A stretch of DNA of 64,000 bases, from positions 186,001 to 250,000 of the forward strand of contig JADJWI010000001.1 in assembly GCA_016716435.1 (NCBI GenBank), written 5' to 3'. A program made the translations under genes and the position numbers. Positions within the stretch are counted from its first letter, which is position 1. Every line of letters starts with the position of its first letter. Below are positions 48,866 to 60,099 of the stretch, piece by piece. The notes under the pieces were generated by a model. The model saw only the letters and a list, made by a program, of their open reading frames with translations. It did no database searches and was not told the DNA's origin. Origin of the DNA: Acidobacteriota bacterium (GTDB lineage Bacteria > Acidobacteriota > Blastocatellia > Pyrinomonadales > Pyrinomonadaceae).

Positions 48866-48888
48866 GCTAGGCCCGAAGGTGAATCACG

Positions 48889-49443
48889 ATGACCGACGCA
48901 AATATCACTCATCCGGCACCGCTGAATCTTCAATATTATCAGCGAAAAGAGGGCCGTTGGCGGGGCGGGTTCCGTTTTGCGATAACCGACGCCGAGGCTC
49001 TCGCGGCGAGCGGGCTCGGCCGGCTCGACAGGTGGTCGCTTCGAATGACGGATCTTCTATCCCGATCCGGCAGGGCCGTTCTTTGGACTACGGTCGATGC
49101 CACGACGCGTCGGGAGCAAAACGAAGTTCTCCATACGACACGGCTTTCGATATTCGGGATAACGCTGCTGCGGAGCGACGAGACGATGTGCCTCGACGCG
49201 GATGGCCGAAATCTGGTCATGAAAGGACGGCAGTTTGCGTTTCCGTGGTTGGCGAAGCCTGTTGAATGGATAGCTCCGGGAGCGATCGCCGAAGACCATG
49301 ACGGTGCCGTTTATCACATACCCTTTTACGGCACGACGATCAAGCAGGAAATGCGGATGACGCCCGAAGGCCTTGAAATGACCCAAACCTCGCCCTTCTC
49401 CAAAGCCGTTGTCACACTGCAGCGGCAAGGGCCACTCGCCTAA
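48889..49443 (+). CDS. Hypothetical protein, function unknown
   Basis: 184 residues, no signal peptide or membrane segment. It looks beta-rich and tryptophan-containing (RRWSLRMTDLLSRSGRAVLWTT-like, FPWLAKPVEWIAPGAIAEDHDGAVYHIPFYG). I recognise no domain. It follows the small membrane protein closely. The downstream gene glyS is convergent with a 66-base gap. Confidence 0.6.
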   Translation: MTDANITHPAPLNLQYYQRKEGRWRGGFRFAITDAEALAASGLGRLDRWSLRMTDLLSRSGRAVLWTTVDATTRREQNEVLHTTRLSIFGITLLRSDETMCLDADGRNLVMKGRQFAFPWLAKPVEWIAPGAIAEDHDGAVYHIPFYGTTIKQEMRMTPEGLEMTQTSPFSKAVVTLQRQGPLA

Positions 49444-49509
49444 GCTTGAAAGCCTCGCCGCGGTCCCGGTAGAGGCGGTCTCCGCGGGACGAACAGCGGC
49501 AGCTTCAAG

Positions 49510-50901
<1,392 letters not shown>

Positions 50902-51039
50902 AATAAACTCGGGGAAAAAGTTAAACTGTGATTTTACAATAGTTTCGCCGGAAAGGGCGAAGGCGGCCATCTGCTTCTTCGGTGGGCGGCGGCGGTAAAT
51001 TGTTGCGGATTCGGGCCGCGGTGGGTTTACAATGGGGCA

Positions 51040-52899
51040 ATGAAGATCTTGCCGGCCTTTGCTTTTGCTCTCGTGCTATTCGTTGGCGGCTCTGCCCAAC
51101 CCGCGTGGCAGGCGGGGCTCGATGGCCGAATCGCGTTCTATCAGATGACGGACTTCGGGATCGTACTCGCCGGGACGGAACGGAGCCTTTACGCCATCGA
51201 CGGCGAGACGGGCCAGCGGCTTTGGCGACGCGACACGGGGAAGATAAATGAGACCGCGATCACACCGGTACCCGACACCGACATTCTGCTCTTTACCCGC
51301 GACCTCGGCAGCCGTTCGCGGCTCTCGGCGGTCGATCTTATCTCGGGCGGGCGGCTCTGGGAAAGTGAAAAGGTGCGGGGCGATGTCCTGCAGCTTGCCG
51401 CCGACCCGGAGCTTGATCTGCTGGCCGTGGTCGTCGTCCGCGATACAAGCGGCCGGCTCGGCAGCGAGATGAAACGGACGCCGGTCATCCATATGCTGCG
51501 GCTTTCGGATGGCGAACAGCTTTGGCGACGCGAACTCGACAGCGATGTTGAGATGATGCCCGCGACCTTTGGCGAAGAAGGCGGCGAGGTGGCGTATACA
51601 CTCGACAACTACCGTCCGCCGCTTCTGCTTGATGGCCGTCTGCTTGTCTTCTATGAGGGACTGACGAGCTACGACGCCCGCACCGGCGACGAAAAGGAAC
51701 GCGAGCGGTTCAAGGTGAACGAGGGCGGGCTTGCCCTTACTGAAGCCGACCCAATATTCAACGATTCGCACATCTTCGTCTCGGGCCGCGGACGCATACG
51801 TGCCGTTGGCCGCTCTACCGGCAAGGAAGAATGGAAGGCGGACGACCTCGGCACGGCGGCGGAGATGGCATTGCTCGGCGACGTGCTCTACGTCCGGACG
51901 GGCGGGCAGTTCACCCGCCTAAAGGACGGCGAGACCGAGACGAAGGGGCCATTCGGGGTTTCGGCGATCGACACGCAGACGGGCAAGGTCATGTGGCGGT
52001 ACAAGGGTGCTGATAAAGGAATCACCAATTTCACGTTTGCCGATGAGGAAACGATAGTGGTCGCCGACCGCGACGACCTGATCTACATCGACGCCCGAAC
52101 GGGCAAGTCCAAGGAAAAGTTCGAACACAAGGTGCGGGGTGCCCAGTTCGTCCTGCTCAATGAGCGGCGTGAGGTCGTGGTCGGCGGCCGCGACACGCTG
52201 GCGGCCTTCCGCGGCAAACAGGAAAGCTGGCGTGTGCGGCACAAGGCACCGGACCGCGGTGTGCTGCGGATCGTGACGGGCATCGCTTTGAGGGCCGTTG
52301 CTTTGTATTTCCGCTATGGCGGGCTGGCGAGTACGGCGTTCAACATCGCCCGCACCGGCGGAAATGTCGTCGGCATTGTCCGCTCGCTCCGGTGGTCCGG
52401 GCTCAGGCAGAGATTTGGCTCGCTCGATCTGACCACGCTCGCAAGCAACTCGGCCCGTGATTTTCTTACGCGAAGGATCTATACCTATGGATCTATCGCT
52501 GAGTTTCCGCGGCTCGCAAACAGGATCGAGGGCCTTACGGTCGTGCGGCCTTCGAGCCTCGTTCGCCGAGCCGCCGGACGTGCTTTGCCATCGGGCAGCG
52601 ACGTGCGGGAAAGCATTCTCGACCGGCTCGACCCGGTTAGTCAGGCCGAGCGGCTATCAGAGCACCTGCTAAGGCGGGAGCGTTTGGCAGAGCTTCGCGG
52701 CCGGCATATGTATTTCTTCACCGATCTGCCGCGGCCTGCGGACCGCCGCGGCCTGGTCGGCGTTAATATCCACACCGGCCGCGACGAGCGCCGGATCATG
52801 GTCTCGGACCCCGACCCGCAGTTCTTCACAGATGAATCGCTCGGCCTGCTCTACACGGCCGACGGTGATAAACTCAAGGCGTTCAGCATCACCCAATAG
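51040..52899 (+). CDS. Secreted PQQ/WD-like beta-propeller protein
   Basis: Signal peptide ILPAFAFALVLFVGGSA, then PQQ-type repeats (LYAIDGETGQRLWRRDTG, LSAVDLISGGRLWE, MLRLSDGEQLWRRELD, VSAIDTQTGKVMWRYKG, LIYIDARTGKSKEKF). After about residue 410 comes a helical insertion (YFRYGGLASTAFNIARTGGNVVGIVRSLRW), then a last strand region with VGVNIHTGRDERRIMVSD. Residues 1-400 would form a propeller. No quinone-dehydrogenase catalytic motifs are visible, so this is likely a BamB-like or scaffolding protein. The site of action is the periplasm. Confidence 0.78.
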   Translation: MKILPAFAFALVLFVGGSAQPAWQAGLDGRIAFYQMTDFGIVLAGTERSLYAIDGETGQRLWRRDTGKINETAITPVPDTDILLFTRDLGSRSRLSAVDLISGGRLWESEKVRGDVLQLAADPELDLLAVVVVRDTSGRLGSEMKRTPVIHMLRLSDGEQLWRRELDSDVEMMPATFGEEGGEVAYTLDNYRPPLLLDGRLLVFYEGLTSYDARTGDEKERERFKVNEGGLALTEADPIFNDSHIFVSGRGRIRAVGRSTGKEEWKADDLGTAAEMALLGDVLYVRTGGQFTRLKDGETETKGPFGVSAIDTQTGKVMWRYKGADKGITNFTFADEETIVVADRDDLIYIDARTGKSKEKFEHKVRGAQFVLLNERREVVVGGRDTLAAFRGKQESWRVRHKAPDRGVLRIVTGIALRAVALYFRYGGLASTAFNIARTGGNVVGIVRSLRWSGLRQRFGSLDLTTLASNSARDFLTRRIYTYGSIAEFPRLANRIEGLTVVRPSSLVRRAAGRALPSGSDVRESILDRLDPVSQAERLSEHLLRRERLAELRGRHMYFFTDLPRPADRRGLVGVNIHTGRDERRIMVSDPDPQFFTDESLGLLYTADGDKLKAFSITQ

Positions 52900-52903
52900 C
52901 GGC

Positions 52904-52925
52904 TGGCCGGCGAAGGCCGGACCAA
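52904..52925. repeat. Hairpin between PQQ-propeller gene and P-type ATPase
   Basis: CGGCTGGCCGG-CGAA-GGCCGGACC forms a short GC-rich hairpin (GGCCGG arms around CGAA) immediately after the propeller stop. There is no T-run. It could act as a weak terminator or mRNA stabiliser. Confidence 0.4.
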
Positions 52926-52959
52926 GGTGACCTCATTTCCGCGCCGCAATTTACATAAG

Positions 52960-55482
52960 ATGCCGCTCAAAACTATGGACCCGCCAAGCGGAACAGAAAA
53001 GCAGACCGGATTGACCCGGGCCGAGGCTGAAGTACGGCTCGGGAAGTTCGGGCGAAACACGCTGCCCGAAAAACGCCCGACTCCTGCTTGGGTCCGTTTT
53101 GTGCGGCAATTTAAAAGCCCCCTGATCTACATCCTCCTTTTCGCACTTATCATCGACATACTTATTTGGGGCATAGAAGGTGCCGACGGAATACCGATCG
53201 AATCTGTAGCTATCGGCCTGATCTTGCTCTTGAATTCCGGGCTGGGAATTTACCAGGAAAACAAGGCCGAAGCTGCACTTGACCGGCTCAAACTTCTTGC
53301 CGCTCCGCTTGTTTGGGTTGTGCGCGACGGAAGGATCTCCCATATTCCGGCCTCAGAGCTGGTTCCGGGCGATGTAGTGCGGATCGAAGCGGGCGAACGC
53401 GTGCCAGCGGACGGAGACCTTTTGGAATCGCAAGGTGTTTCGGTCGATGAATCGATCTTGACGGGCGAGTCCGTACCGGTCGAGAAGGGCGAAGGCGGCG
53501 AGCTATTCAGCGGAACACTTCTTGTGCGCGGTAAATGCTACGCCGCAGTAACAAATACGGGCGAAAAGAGTTCGATGGGGCGGCTTGCCGTAATGATCGG
53601 GGAGATCGGCGCGGGCAAAACACCGCTTGAAAGGCGTCTCGACGTTTTCGGACGGCAGGTTGCCTACGCGATCGGCGGTCTGGCGGTAATTCTGATCCTA
53701 ACCGGCCTCTACATCGAAGGGACGGAAAGGCTCGGCCAGGTTCTTTTGTTCGCGGTCGCTCTGGCGGTTGCCGCAGTACCCGAAGGCCTGCCGGCGGTCT
53801 TAACGCTAACGCTATCGCTCGGGGTCGAACGGATGGCAAAGCGAAAGGCAGTGATCCGCCGCCTGAGCGCGGTTGAGGCTCTTGGCTCGGTGACCGTGAT
53901 CGCAACGGACAAGACCGGTACGCTGACCGAAAACAGAATGTACGTCAAGGATCTGGACAGTCCGAAAACCAGGAGCGCTCTCCTTGCGATGGTTCTTGCC
54001 AACGATGCCGACCTCGAGTCCGGAGCGGGCGACCCGCTCGAGATCGCCCTGCTGGAATACGCTCGAACACAAGGCATCGACCCCGCCGCCGAGAACAGAG
54101 CTCGGCCGCGGAAGTCAGTGCTTCCGTTCGACAGCAAGCACAAGTACATGCGTGTCACCGTCGAAGAAGCCGGCCGCCAGGTCAGCTATCTCAAGGGTGC
54201 TCCCGAGGTGATCATCGAGCGGTCCAAAATGACCGCCGAAGAGCGAACAAATTGGGAAGAGAAAGCTGCAGGTTACGCCGCGGACGGGTTCCGTGTTATC
54301 GCGCTTGGCTGGCGTGACGGCGAGAGTGACGACGAACTGCATTTTGGGGGGCTTGTCTTGTTGTGGGATCCGCCGCGGCCCGAAGTCCCCGAAGCGATCA
54401 GAAAGGCACAAGATGCGGGGATTCGGGTTGTGATGATCACCGGCGACCACCCGGCAACCGCCTTTGCGGTCGCGAACGCGGTCGGCATCCCGCCGAGCCG
54501 TGTCCTGACCGGATTCGACGTTGATAACCTTGGTGCCGATGAACTGCATGAGGCGGTAAAGCACTGCAACATCTTTGCCCGCGTTTCGCCCGAGCATAAG
54601 CTATTGCTGGTCGAGGCTCTGCAGGCCGGGGGCGAGATCGTTGCTGTCACCGGTGACGGCGTCAATGACGCTCCCGCTCTAAAACGTTCAGACGTTGGCG
54701 TGGCGATGGGCGAACGCGGCAGCGACGTCTCCCGCGAGGTCGCCGACCTCGTTTTACTGGACGACAACATTGCGACCATCGTGGCCGCCATTGAGGAAGG
54801 ACGCGGGATCTACGAGAACATTCAGAAGTTCATCCGCTTCTTTTTTTCTACCGACCTTGCACTGATACTGCTGGTCGTCGGCGGTTCTGTCGGATCGTTC
54901 ATCCTCGGCCTCAAGGACGCAAGCGGCGGATTGCTTCTGCCATTAACAGCTGTGCAGCTTTTGTGGATCAATGTGATCGCGGACGGCCCGCCGGCCATCG
55001 CCCTTGGCCTCGACAAAAACTCCGGCATGATGGACGTTCCCCCGAGAGATCCTAGCTCGCCTCTGCTCGACCGGGCTTCGCTCCTTTTCGTTGCACTTTC
55101 CGGAACGATAAAAGCGGCGGTAGGGATAGGCTTGCTTATTTCTCTGCCGCTGTTGGGTTATGGGGTCGCGGCCGTACGGACGGCGGTGTTCATTTTCGAA
55201 TCGATCATACAGATCGTTTTCGCGTACCCGTCGCGGCATATTTCTGTACTGCCGCAGCTAAACCCGACACTTCATATAACGGTCGCCGCCGGGATCGTGC
55301 TGCAGATCGCAACGCTGTATGTGCCCTTCCTGCGTGATATGCTCGGCCTTGCACCGCTTGATGCCCAAATTCTCCTGATCACTTTGGCGTCCGCCCTCGG
55401 AGTGTGGCTTGTGGCCGAGACCTACAGCTGGTATGCCCTGAGGATCGGAAACAACCGGCATGCCGCTGCTGCAGGCCGGTAA
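52960..55482 (+). CDS. Cation-transporting P-type ATPase (P2A, Ca2+-ATPase-like)
   Basis: Ten-helix ion pump, 840 aa. The actuator loop has TGES (LTGESVPVEKG), M4 has VPEGLP, the phosphorylation site is DKTGTLTEN, the nucleotide domain has KGAPE, and the hinge is TGDGVNDAPALKRSDVGVAMG. M6 reads LLWINVIADGPPAIALG, matching the SERCA N-x-x-x-D cation ligands. M5 (STDLALILLVVGG) lacks the SERCA site I Asn/Glu, so a single-Ca2+ (PMCA-like) pump is more likely. A frame to 52927 (GTG) exists; I use the ATG with the family-like start. Ion specificity is inferred. Confidence 0.9.
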   Translation: MPLKTMDPPSGTEKQTGLTRAEAEVRLGKFGRNTLPEKRPTPAWVRFVRQFKSPLIYILLFALIIDILIWGIEGADGIPIESVAIGLILLLNSGLGIYQENKAEAALDRLKLLAAPLVWVVRDGRISHIPASELVPGDVVRIEAGERVPADGDLLESQGVSVDESILTGESVPVEKGEGGELFSGTLLVRGKCYAAVTNTGEKSSMGRLAVMIGEIGAGKTPLERRLDVFGRQVAYAIGGLAVILILTGLYIEGTERLGQVLLFAVALAVAAVPEGLPAVLTLTLSLGVERMAKRKAVIRRLSAVEALGSVTVIATDKTGTLTENRMYVKDLDSPKTRSALLAMVLANDADLESGAGDPLEIALLEYARTQGIDPAAENRARPRKSVLPFDSKHKYMRVTVEEAGRQVSYLKGAPEVIIERSKMTAEERTNWEEKAAGYAADGFRVIALGWRDGESDDELHFGGLVLLWDPPRPEVPEAIRKAQDAGIRVVMITGDHPATAFAVANAVGIPPSRVLTGFDVDNLGADELHEAVKHCNIFARVSPEHKLLLVEALQAGGEIVAVTGDGVNDAPALKRSDVGVAMGERGSDVSREVADLVLLDDNIATIVAAIEEGRGIYENIQKFIRFFFSTDLALILLVVGGSVGSFILGLKDASGGLLLPLTAVQLLWINVIADGPPAIALGLDKNSGMMDVPPRDPSSPLLDRASLLFVALSGTIKAAVGIGLLISLPLLGYGVAAVRTAVFIFESIIQIVFAYPSRHISVLPQLNPTLHITVAAGIVLQIATLYVPFLRDMLGLAPLDAQILLITLASALGVWLVAETYSWYALRIGNNRHAAAAGR

Positions 55483-55687
55483 CGCCTCGCGGGTGGCTAC
55501 GGATCGCCGGGCCTGCTCGAAACTCGCCGATGGCGACACGCTCGGGGCTTACCGGATCGTGCAATAGCTCGTGCAAAGCGGTTGCTCGAGGCCGTGGAGA
55601 AGCGTTTATTTGCAATTGACCCAGATCGAGGTTATCGTTTCAGCCAACAGCAGATAGGTCTTTGCTTGGCTTCGGACCACGGCTCTT

Positions 55688-56452
55688 ATGAAAAGCAGAA
55701 ATAGCTCAAACAAGTTCGGTCTCGTTCTGGCTGCCGCTTTGGTGGCCGCAACTTCCCTCGCCTGCGCATCGCTCCGCGAGCTGACGGGGCCTTCGGTGCC
55801 GGAGGGCCAGCGAAGATTAGCGGAACGAATCCCGGCCGGCTTTGAAAACGCCGTCGAAGACTTTGATGCGGGTAAGCCATCGGCGTTTCGGATCATTATG
55901 CTCGAGCCGGGCAAGATCTTGCTTCATGACCCCGATTCGCAACCAATCGACATTGCCACGCTTGGCTCAAGGGCGCAGGAAGCGATGAGCACGAGGACGC
56001 CGGATGAACGGGTCGTTTATATCGCCGCTGCGGCAGATATTCCGACGAGCGAAATCGCGGCGGTCATCGACGAACTTCGGCGGCAAAAGATCGAAACGGT
56101 CAAGCTGCTTACAAGCGCACGCGACCCCGAGGCGAAAGAGGGCGGATTGTTTTCCGAGCCGGTGGCTGCTCCAAACCGGGTCTTCGAAGTGCAAATTATA
56201 AGCAAACGCGAGCGAGATATCGACGCCAAACCGAATCCGCTAACGCTTTTCATCCGGACGGGAGATGACGGAAGGCCGGTGATAAACAATGAGCCGAAAG
56301 CCGACCTCCGAGAGTTGACCGTATTACTGGACGAAATCTTCAGGGAACGCGAACAAAACGGAGTGCTGCGAGAGAATACGAACGAAGTTGAAAAGGCGGT
56401 TCTCGTAAAGCTCACCCCCGATGAAGCCAACGAGAATATGGCAATTTTGTGA
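55688..56452 (+). CDS. Lipoprotein with ExbD/TolR-like repeats
   Basis: The signal peptide ends in a lipobox-like LACA (Cys at residue 26). The mature part seems to have two ExbD/TolR-like modules: ERVVYIAAAADIPTSEIAAVIDELRRQKIETVKLLT resembles the swapped beta-hairpin of ExbD, and LTLFIRTGDDGRPVINNEP with LTVLLDEIFREREQNG repeats the theme. Unlike ExbD, it has no N-terminal membrane anchor with the proton Asp, only the lipid anchor. A TonB_C protein follows. An accessory role in energy transduction is plausible but unproven. Confidence 0.6.
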   Translation: MKSRNSSNKFGLVLAAALVAATSLACASLRELTGPSVPEGQRRLAERIPAGFENAVEDFDAGKPSAFRIIMLEPGKILLHDPDSQPIDIATLGSRAQEAMSTRTPDERVVYIAAAADIPTSEIAAVIDELRRQKIETVKLLTSARDPEAKEGGLFSEPVAAPNRVFEVQIISKRERDIDAKPNPLTLFIRTGDDGRPVINNEPKADLRELTVLLDEIFREREQNGVLRENTNEVEKAVLVKLTPDEANENMAIL

Positions 56453-56542
56453 AGTTGGTGGACGCTGTAAAAGGAGCAGGGCAAGTCCCATCACACTCGG
56501 GGAGGAGGATCAGTTTCCAATTTTTCGTGAACTTGATCGTCT

Positions 56543-56869
56543 TTGAAGACCAATTCCGGATCGGTCAAGGGCAAGGAACTTCCGGATGTTATTTCAGGCG
56601 GGGTTCTGAACGGCAAGGCCATCAGCCTCCCGAAGCCGCCGTATCCTCCGGCCACAAGAGCGGTCAGGGCGTCGGGGGCCGTCAATGTTGAGATCATGAT
56701 CGATACTGAGGGCAACGTCATCGAGGCAAACGCGGTCAGCGGCCATCCGCTTCTTCGGCAGTCGGCCGTAACCGCGGCCCGGTCCGCAAAGTTCGCCCCA
56801 ACAATGCTCGCTGGCAAACCGGTAAAGGTCAAAGGCATACTTGTTTTCAATTTCAACGCTCCGGAGTAG
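56543..56869 (+). CDS. Stand-alone TonB C-terminal domain protein
   Basis: 108 residues, almost all a TonB_C domain: LPKPPYPPATRAVRASGAVNVEIMIDTEGNVIEANAVSGHPLLRQSAVTAAR (YPxxAR, GxVxVxxxIDxxGxV and HPLLxxxA are the hallmarks) and KVKGILVFNF. The only possible in-frame start is a TTG at 56543. The membrane anchor and proline-rich spacer of TonB are missing, and the upstream frame is closed. It could be a truncated TonB, or a module working with the ExbD-like lipoprotein next to it. The GGGGAGGAGG at 56499-56508 is out of frame reach. Confidence 0.6.
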   Translation: MKTNSGSVKGKELPDVISGGVLNGKAISLPKPPYPPATRAVRASGAVNVEIMIDTEGNVIEANAVSGHPLLRQSAVTAARSAKFAPTMLAGKPVKVKGILVFNFNAPE

Positions 56870-56969
56870 GATGGCGTTGCGGCATATCGGTGTGTCGTCG
56901 ACCAAGATCAGATCACGCACATCAGTCCAAGATTTTGCTCTTGGCTCGAAGCGTGATTTGGTTTCCTGC

Positions 56970-57872
56970 TCAACCGTTCCGAATGTTGATGTCGAGAGGC
57001 GGGGTTTCGACAATGTGAAAAGTTGCAGATGCAAATGCCGCTTTGCCCTCGGATCGGGCGAATTCCTCGACGATACGCGTGAAAAGCAGGTCCTTTGTAC
57101 GACGACGGAGTTTGTAATCCGTCACATAACGGACCGTATATTCCAACCAATTGTCGGTAGCCACGAGCGTGACCATTGGCTCAACGGCCGCGTCCTCAAG
57201 TAGAAACTGCTTTGAGAATTTGACCCAGGCTGCCTTTGCACCCGCCGCATAATCACCAACGAGTTCGTCCGCGACCATCTGAAGGGTCTGCCGTGTGTAC
57301 TTCTCTTCGCTTCCGTATTTGACCGGAACCTTGATCTCATCCCACAGGAAAGGAAATTCTCCGGAGTAGTTATACACCGGGGCCTTGAATACAAAGCTGT
57401 TTGCGACCCTTACAACTCGACCGTTATAAAGATCGCCGTCAACCCATTCGCCGCATTCCATTATCGTTGTTCGCAGAAAGCTGATATCGATGACGTCGCC
57501 CTTAATTCCGCCAACCTCAACCCGGTCCCCGGGGCTGTAAAAATGGGCGAACGAGATCGCAAACCACCCGGCAAAGCTCGAAATGACTTCCTGCAATGCA
57601 AATGCAATACCGGCGCCGGCAACGCCGAGGGCAACGGTCAGCCCTCCCAAGCGATCACTGAATACGATGCTAAGAATCAGGATCGCCGCCAGATACGTGA
57701 GAAAAGTAATGAATTTCCGAAGCTTATAGCGGGTATCGCTTGTCCGAACATATCGGGTTACAGATCGCTTTGCCAGGCGCGATATCCCGAACAATGCGAT
57801 CAGTACTATTAACGCCGTTATGAACTTTCCGACCGCAGGGTCAAAGAGCCAGCTTTTGATCGTTTCTTCCAT
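56970..57872 (-). CDS. MscS-family mechanosensitive channel
   Basis: Inner-membrane osmotic safety valve. Three hydrophobic segments occur, the first at residues ~15-30 (FITALIVLIALFGISRL), then LRKFITFLTYLAAILILSIVF. The pore helix region reads GLTVALGVAGAGIAFALQEVISSFAGW, with the Gly/Ala packing pattern of MscS TM3, followed by GDRVEVGGIKGDVIDISFLRTTI (MscS beta domain) and GRVVRVANS. The 300-aa length matches small MscS. It is convergent with the TonB_C gene and upstream-adjacent to pnp. Confidence 0.92.
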   Translation of the reverse strand: MEETIKSWLFDPAVGKFITALIVLIALFGISRLAKRSVTRYVRTSDTRYKLRKFITFLTYLAAILILSIVFSDRLGGLTVALGVAGAGIAFALQEVISSFAGWFAISFAHFYSPGDRVEVGGIKGDVIDISFLRTTIMECGEWVDGDLYNGRVVRVANSFVFKAPVYNYSGEFPFLWDEIKVPVKYGSEEKYTRQTLQMVADELVGDYAAGAKAAWVKFSKQFLLEDAAVEPMVTLVATDNWLEYTVRYVTDYKLRRRTKDLLFTRIVEEFARSEGKAAFASATFHIVETPPLDINIRNG

Positions 57873-57966
57873 CGTTGATCACCCCTATAAGAGCAAACGG
57901 CGGCAGCATACTCAAATGCCGCCGCCGATGCATGGTCGATCGTAACGTACCGAGGACGCGAGCGGC

Positions 57967-60093
57967 CTACTCCGCCTCGCCGCCGGAGGCCTTGCCTTTT
58001 TCTTCCATCAGGATGGCCTTGCGGGAAAGTTTTACCTTGTTGCCTTCCCTGCCGATGCATTTGACCATGATCTGCTGGCCTTCCTTGAGCTCGTCGCGGA
58101 CGTCCTTGACGCGGCGGTCTGAGATCTCGGAGATATGCAGCAGGCCGTCGAGCCCCGGAAGTATCTCAACGAAAGCACCGAAATCGACGATTCGCGAAAC
58201 GGTCCCGAGATAGGTTTCGCCGACCTCGGCATCTGCTGTAAGTGCCTTGATGCGGGCGATCGCGGCCTGTGCGGCCTCGCCATCTGCGGTCGCGATGAGG
58301 ATGGTTCCGTCGTCGGAAACATCGATCTTCGCACCGGTCTCTTCGGTCAGAGCACGGATGGTCGAACCGCCCTTGCCGATGACGTCGCGGATCTTCTCGG
58401 GATTGATCTTGATCGTGATGATGCGCGGAGCATACTGCGAAATGTCTTCGCGAGGAGCTTCGATCGCCTTCTGCATTACCTCAAGAATGTGCAGCCGGCC
58501 TTTGCGGGCCTGCTCAAGTGCTTCCTGAAGGATCATCGCATTAATGCCGGCGACCTTGATGTCCATCTGCAGTGCAGTAATGCCTTCGCTGGTTCCGGTC
58601 ACCTTGAAGTCCATATCGCCATAATGATCTTCGGCACCGGCGATGTCAGAGAGGATCGCGTAGCGATTCCCTTCCATCACAAGCCCCATCGCCACACCCG
58701 CGACCGATCGCTTGATCGGCACACCGGCGTCCATCAAGCTCAGGATGCCGCCGCAGACCGAAGCCATTGACGATGATCCGTTCGACTCTGTAATGTCCGA
58801 AACGATGCGAAGCGTGTAAGGAAATTCCTCTTCGCTCGGAAGAACGGCCTCGATCGCCCGGCGGGCAAGGTTGCCGTGTCCCGTCTCGCGGCGTGAGGTT
58901 CCGCCGAAACGGCCTGCCTCGCCGACCGAGTAAGGCGGGAAATTATAGTGGAGCATGAACCGGCGATCGATGGTTCCCTTTTCGAGGTCGTCCATGAATT
59001 GCCCGTCCATCTTCGTGCCGAGCGTTGTGGTAACGATCGCCTGCGTTTCGCCGCGGGTGAAGAGAGCCGAACCGTGTACACGCGGAAGCCAGCCGACCTC
59101 GCACGAGATCGGGCGGATCTCGCTGAACTTTCTTCCGTCGGGACGGCGGCGATTGCCGAGCATGTCCTCACGAAAGACCTTTTCCTTAAGCTGTGAGAAT
59201 GCCTTGCCGGCCATCGTCCGCTTTGCAGCGTCGTCTTCCGGATAGCTCTCGACCACTTCTTTCTTGAGCGCATCGACCGCGGCATAGCTCGAAAGCTTGT
59301 CCTTGCCGGTGGTGTCGAGCGCCGAGCGGAGCCGGTCGCCGAAGTTCTTTTCGATCTCGGCAAGAATGGCCTCGTCAACGACCGCCGGAACGAATTCACG
59401 CTTCGGTATCGCAAGAGCTTTGCCAAGTTCGATCTGCCAGAGGCAGAGCCGCTTGATCTCCTTATGAGCAAGCATCAGAGCCTCGAGCATGATCTTTTCC
59501 GGGACCTCGTTGGCCTCGGCCTCGACCATCACGATCGCCTCTTCAGTTCCGGCGACGATCAGGTTCAGGTCAGATTCGCGACGCTCATCGTAGGTCGGGT
59601 TGATGACATACTTGCCGTCGATCAGGCCGATGCGGATACCCGCAATCGGGGTCACGAACGGGATGTCAGACAAATAAAGAGCACACGAGGCTCCCGTGAT
59701 CGCTATAACATCCGGGTCATTTTCGCTATCAGCGGAGATGACCGTTCCGACGACCTGCGTCTCAAAGCGATATCCATCCGGGAAGAGCGGGCGGATCGGG
59801 CGGTCGATCAAACGGCACGTCAGGATCTCTTTTTCGCCCGGGCGTCCTTCGCGGCGGAAATAGTTTCCGGGAATGCGGCCGGCCGAGTAGCTCGACTCGC
59901 GGTATTCAATGGTCAGCGGAAAGAAGTCTAGTCCTTCTCTCGCCGTCTTCATGCTTACTGCCGTGACGAGCAGCATGGTGTCGCCATAGCGGATAACGAC
60001 CGATCCGTCGGCCTGCTTGGCGACCTTTCCGGTCTCGACGATCAGTTCCTCGCCGCCGACCTTGATCGATTCTTTCAAATATTTCTTCGTCAT
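57967..60093 (-). CDS. pnp: Polyribonucleotide nucleotidyltransferase (PNPase)
   Basis: Phosphorolytic 3'-5' exoribonuclease of the degradosome. Two RNase PH domains are separated by an all-helical linker. The first has LLVTAVSMKTAREGLDFFPLTIEYRE and the second VGWLPRVHGSALFTRGETQAIVTTTLG. Catalytic-site residues are in GNYFRREGRP and TESNGSSSMASVCGG. The KH domain (KIRDVIGKGGSTIRAL) and S1 domain (YLGTVSRIVDFGAFVEILPGLDGLLHISEI) end the protein. The 708-aa length is normal. It follows rpsO, as in E. coli, with a terminator-like hairpin in between. Confidence 0.97.
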   Translation of the reverse strand: MTKKYLKESIKVGGEELIVETGKVAKQADGSVVIRYGDTMLLVTAVSMKTAREGLDFFPLTIEYRESSYSAGRIPGNYFRREGRPGEKEILTCRLIDRPIRPLFPDGYRFETQVVGTVISADSENDPDVIAITGASCALYLSDIPFVTPIAGIRIGLIDGKYVINPTYDERRESDLNLIVAGTEEAIVMVEAEANEVPEKIMLEALMLAHKEIKRLCLWQIELGKALAIPKREFVPAVVDEAILAEIEKNFGDRLRSALDTTGKDKLSSYAAVDALKKEVVESYPEDDAAKRTMAGKAFSQLKEKVFREDMLGNRRRPDGRKFSEIRPISCEVGWLPRVHGSALFTRGETQAIVTTTLGTKMDGQFMDDLEKGTIDRRFMLHYNFPPYSVGEAGRFGGTSRRETGHGNLARRAIEAVLPSEEEFPYTLRIVSDITESNGSSSMASVCGGILSLMDAGVPIKRSVAGVAMGLVMEGNRYAILSDIAGAEDHYGDMDFKVTGTSEGITALQMDIKVAGINAMILQEALEQARKGRLHILEVMQKAIEAPREDISQYAPRIITIKINPEKIRDVIGKGGSTIRALTEETGAKIDVSDDGTILIATADGEAAQAAIARIKALTADAEVGETYLGTVSRIVDFGAFVEILPGLDGLLHISEISDRRVKDVRDELKEGQQIMVKCIGREGNKVKLSRKAILMEEKGKASGGEAE

Positions 60094-60099
60094 TTACTT

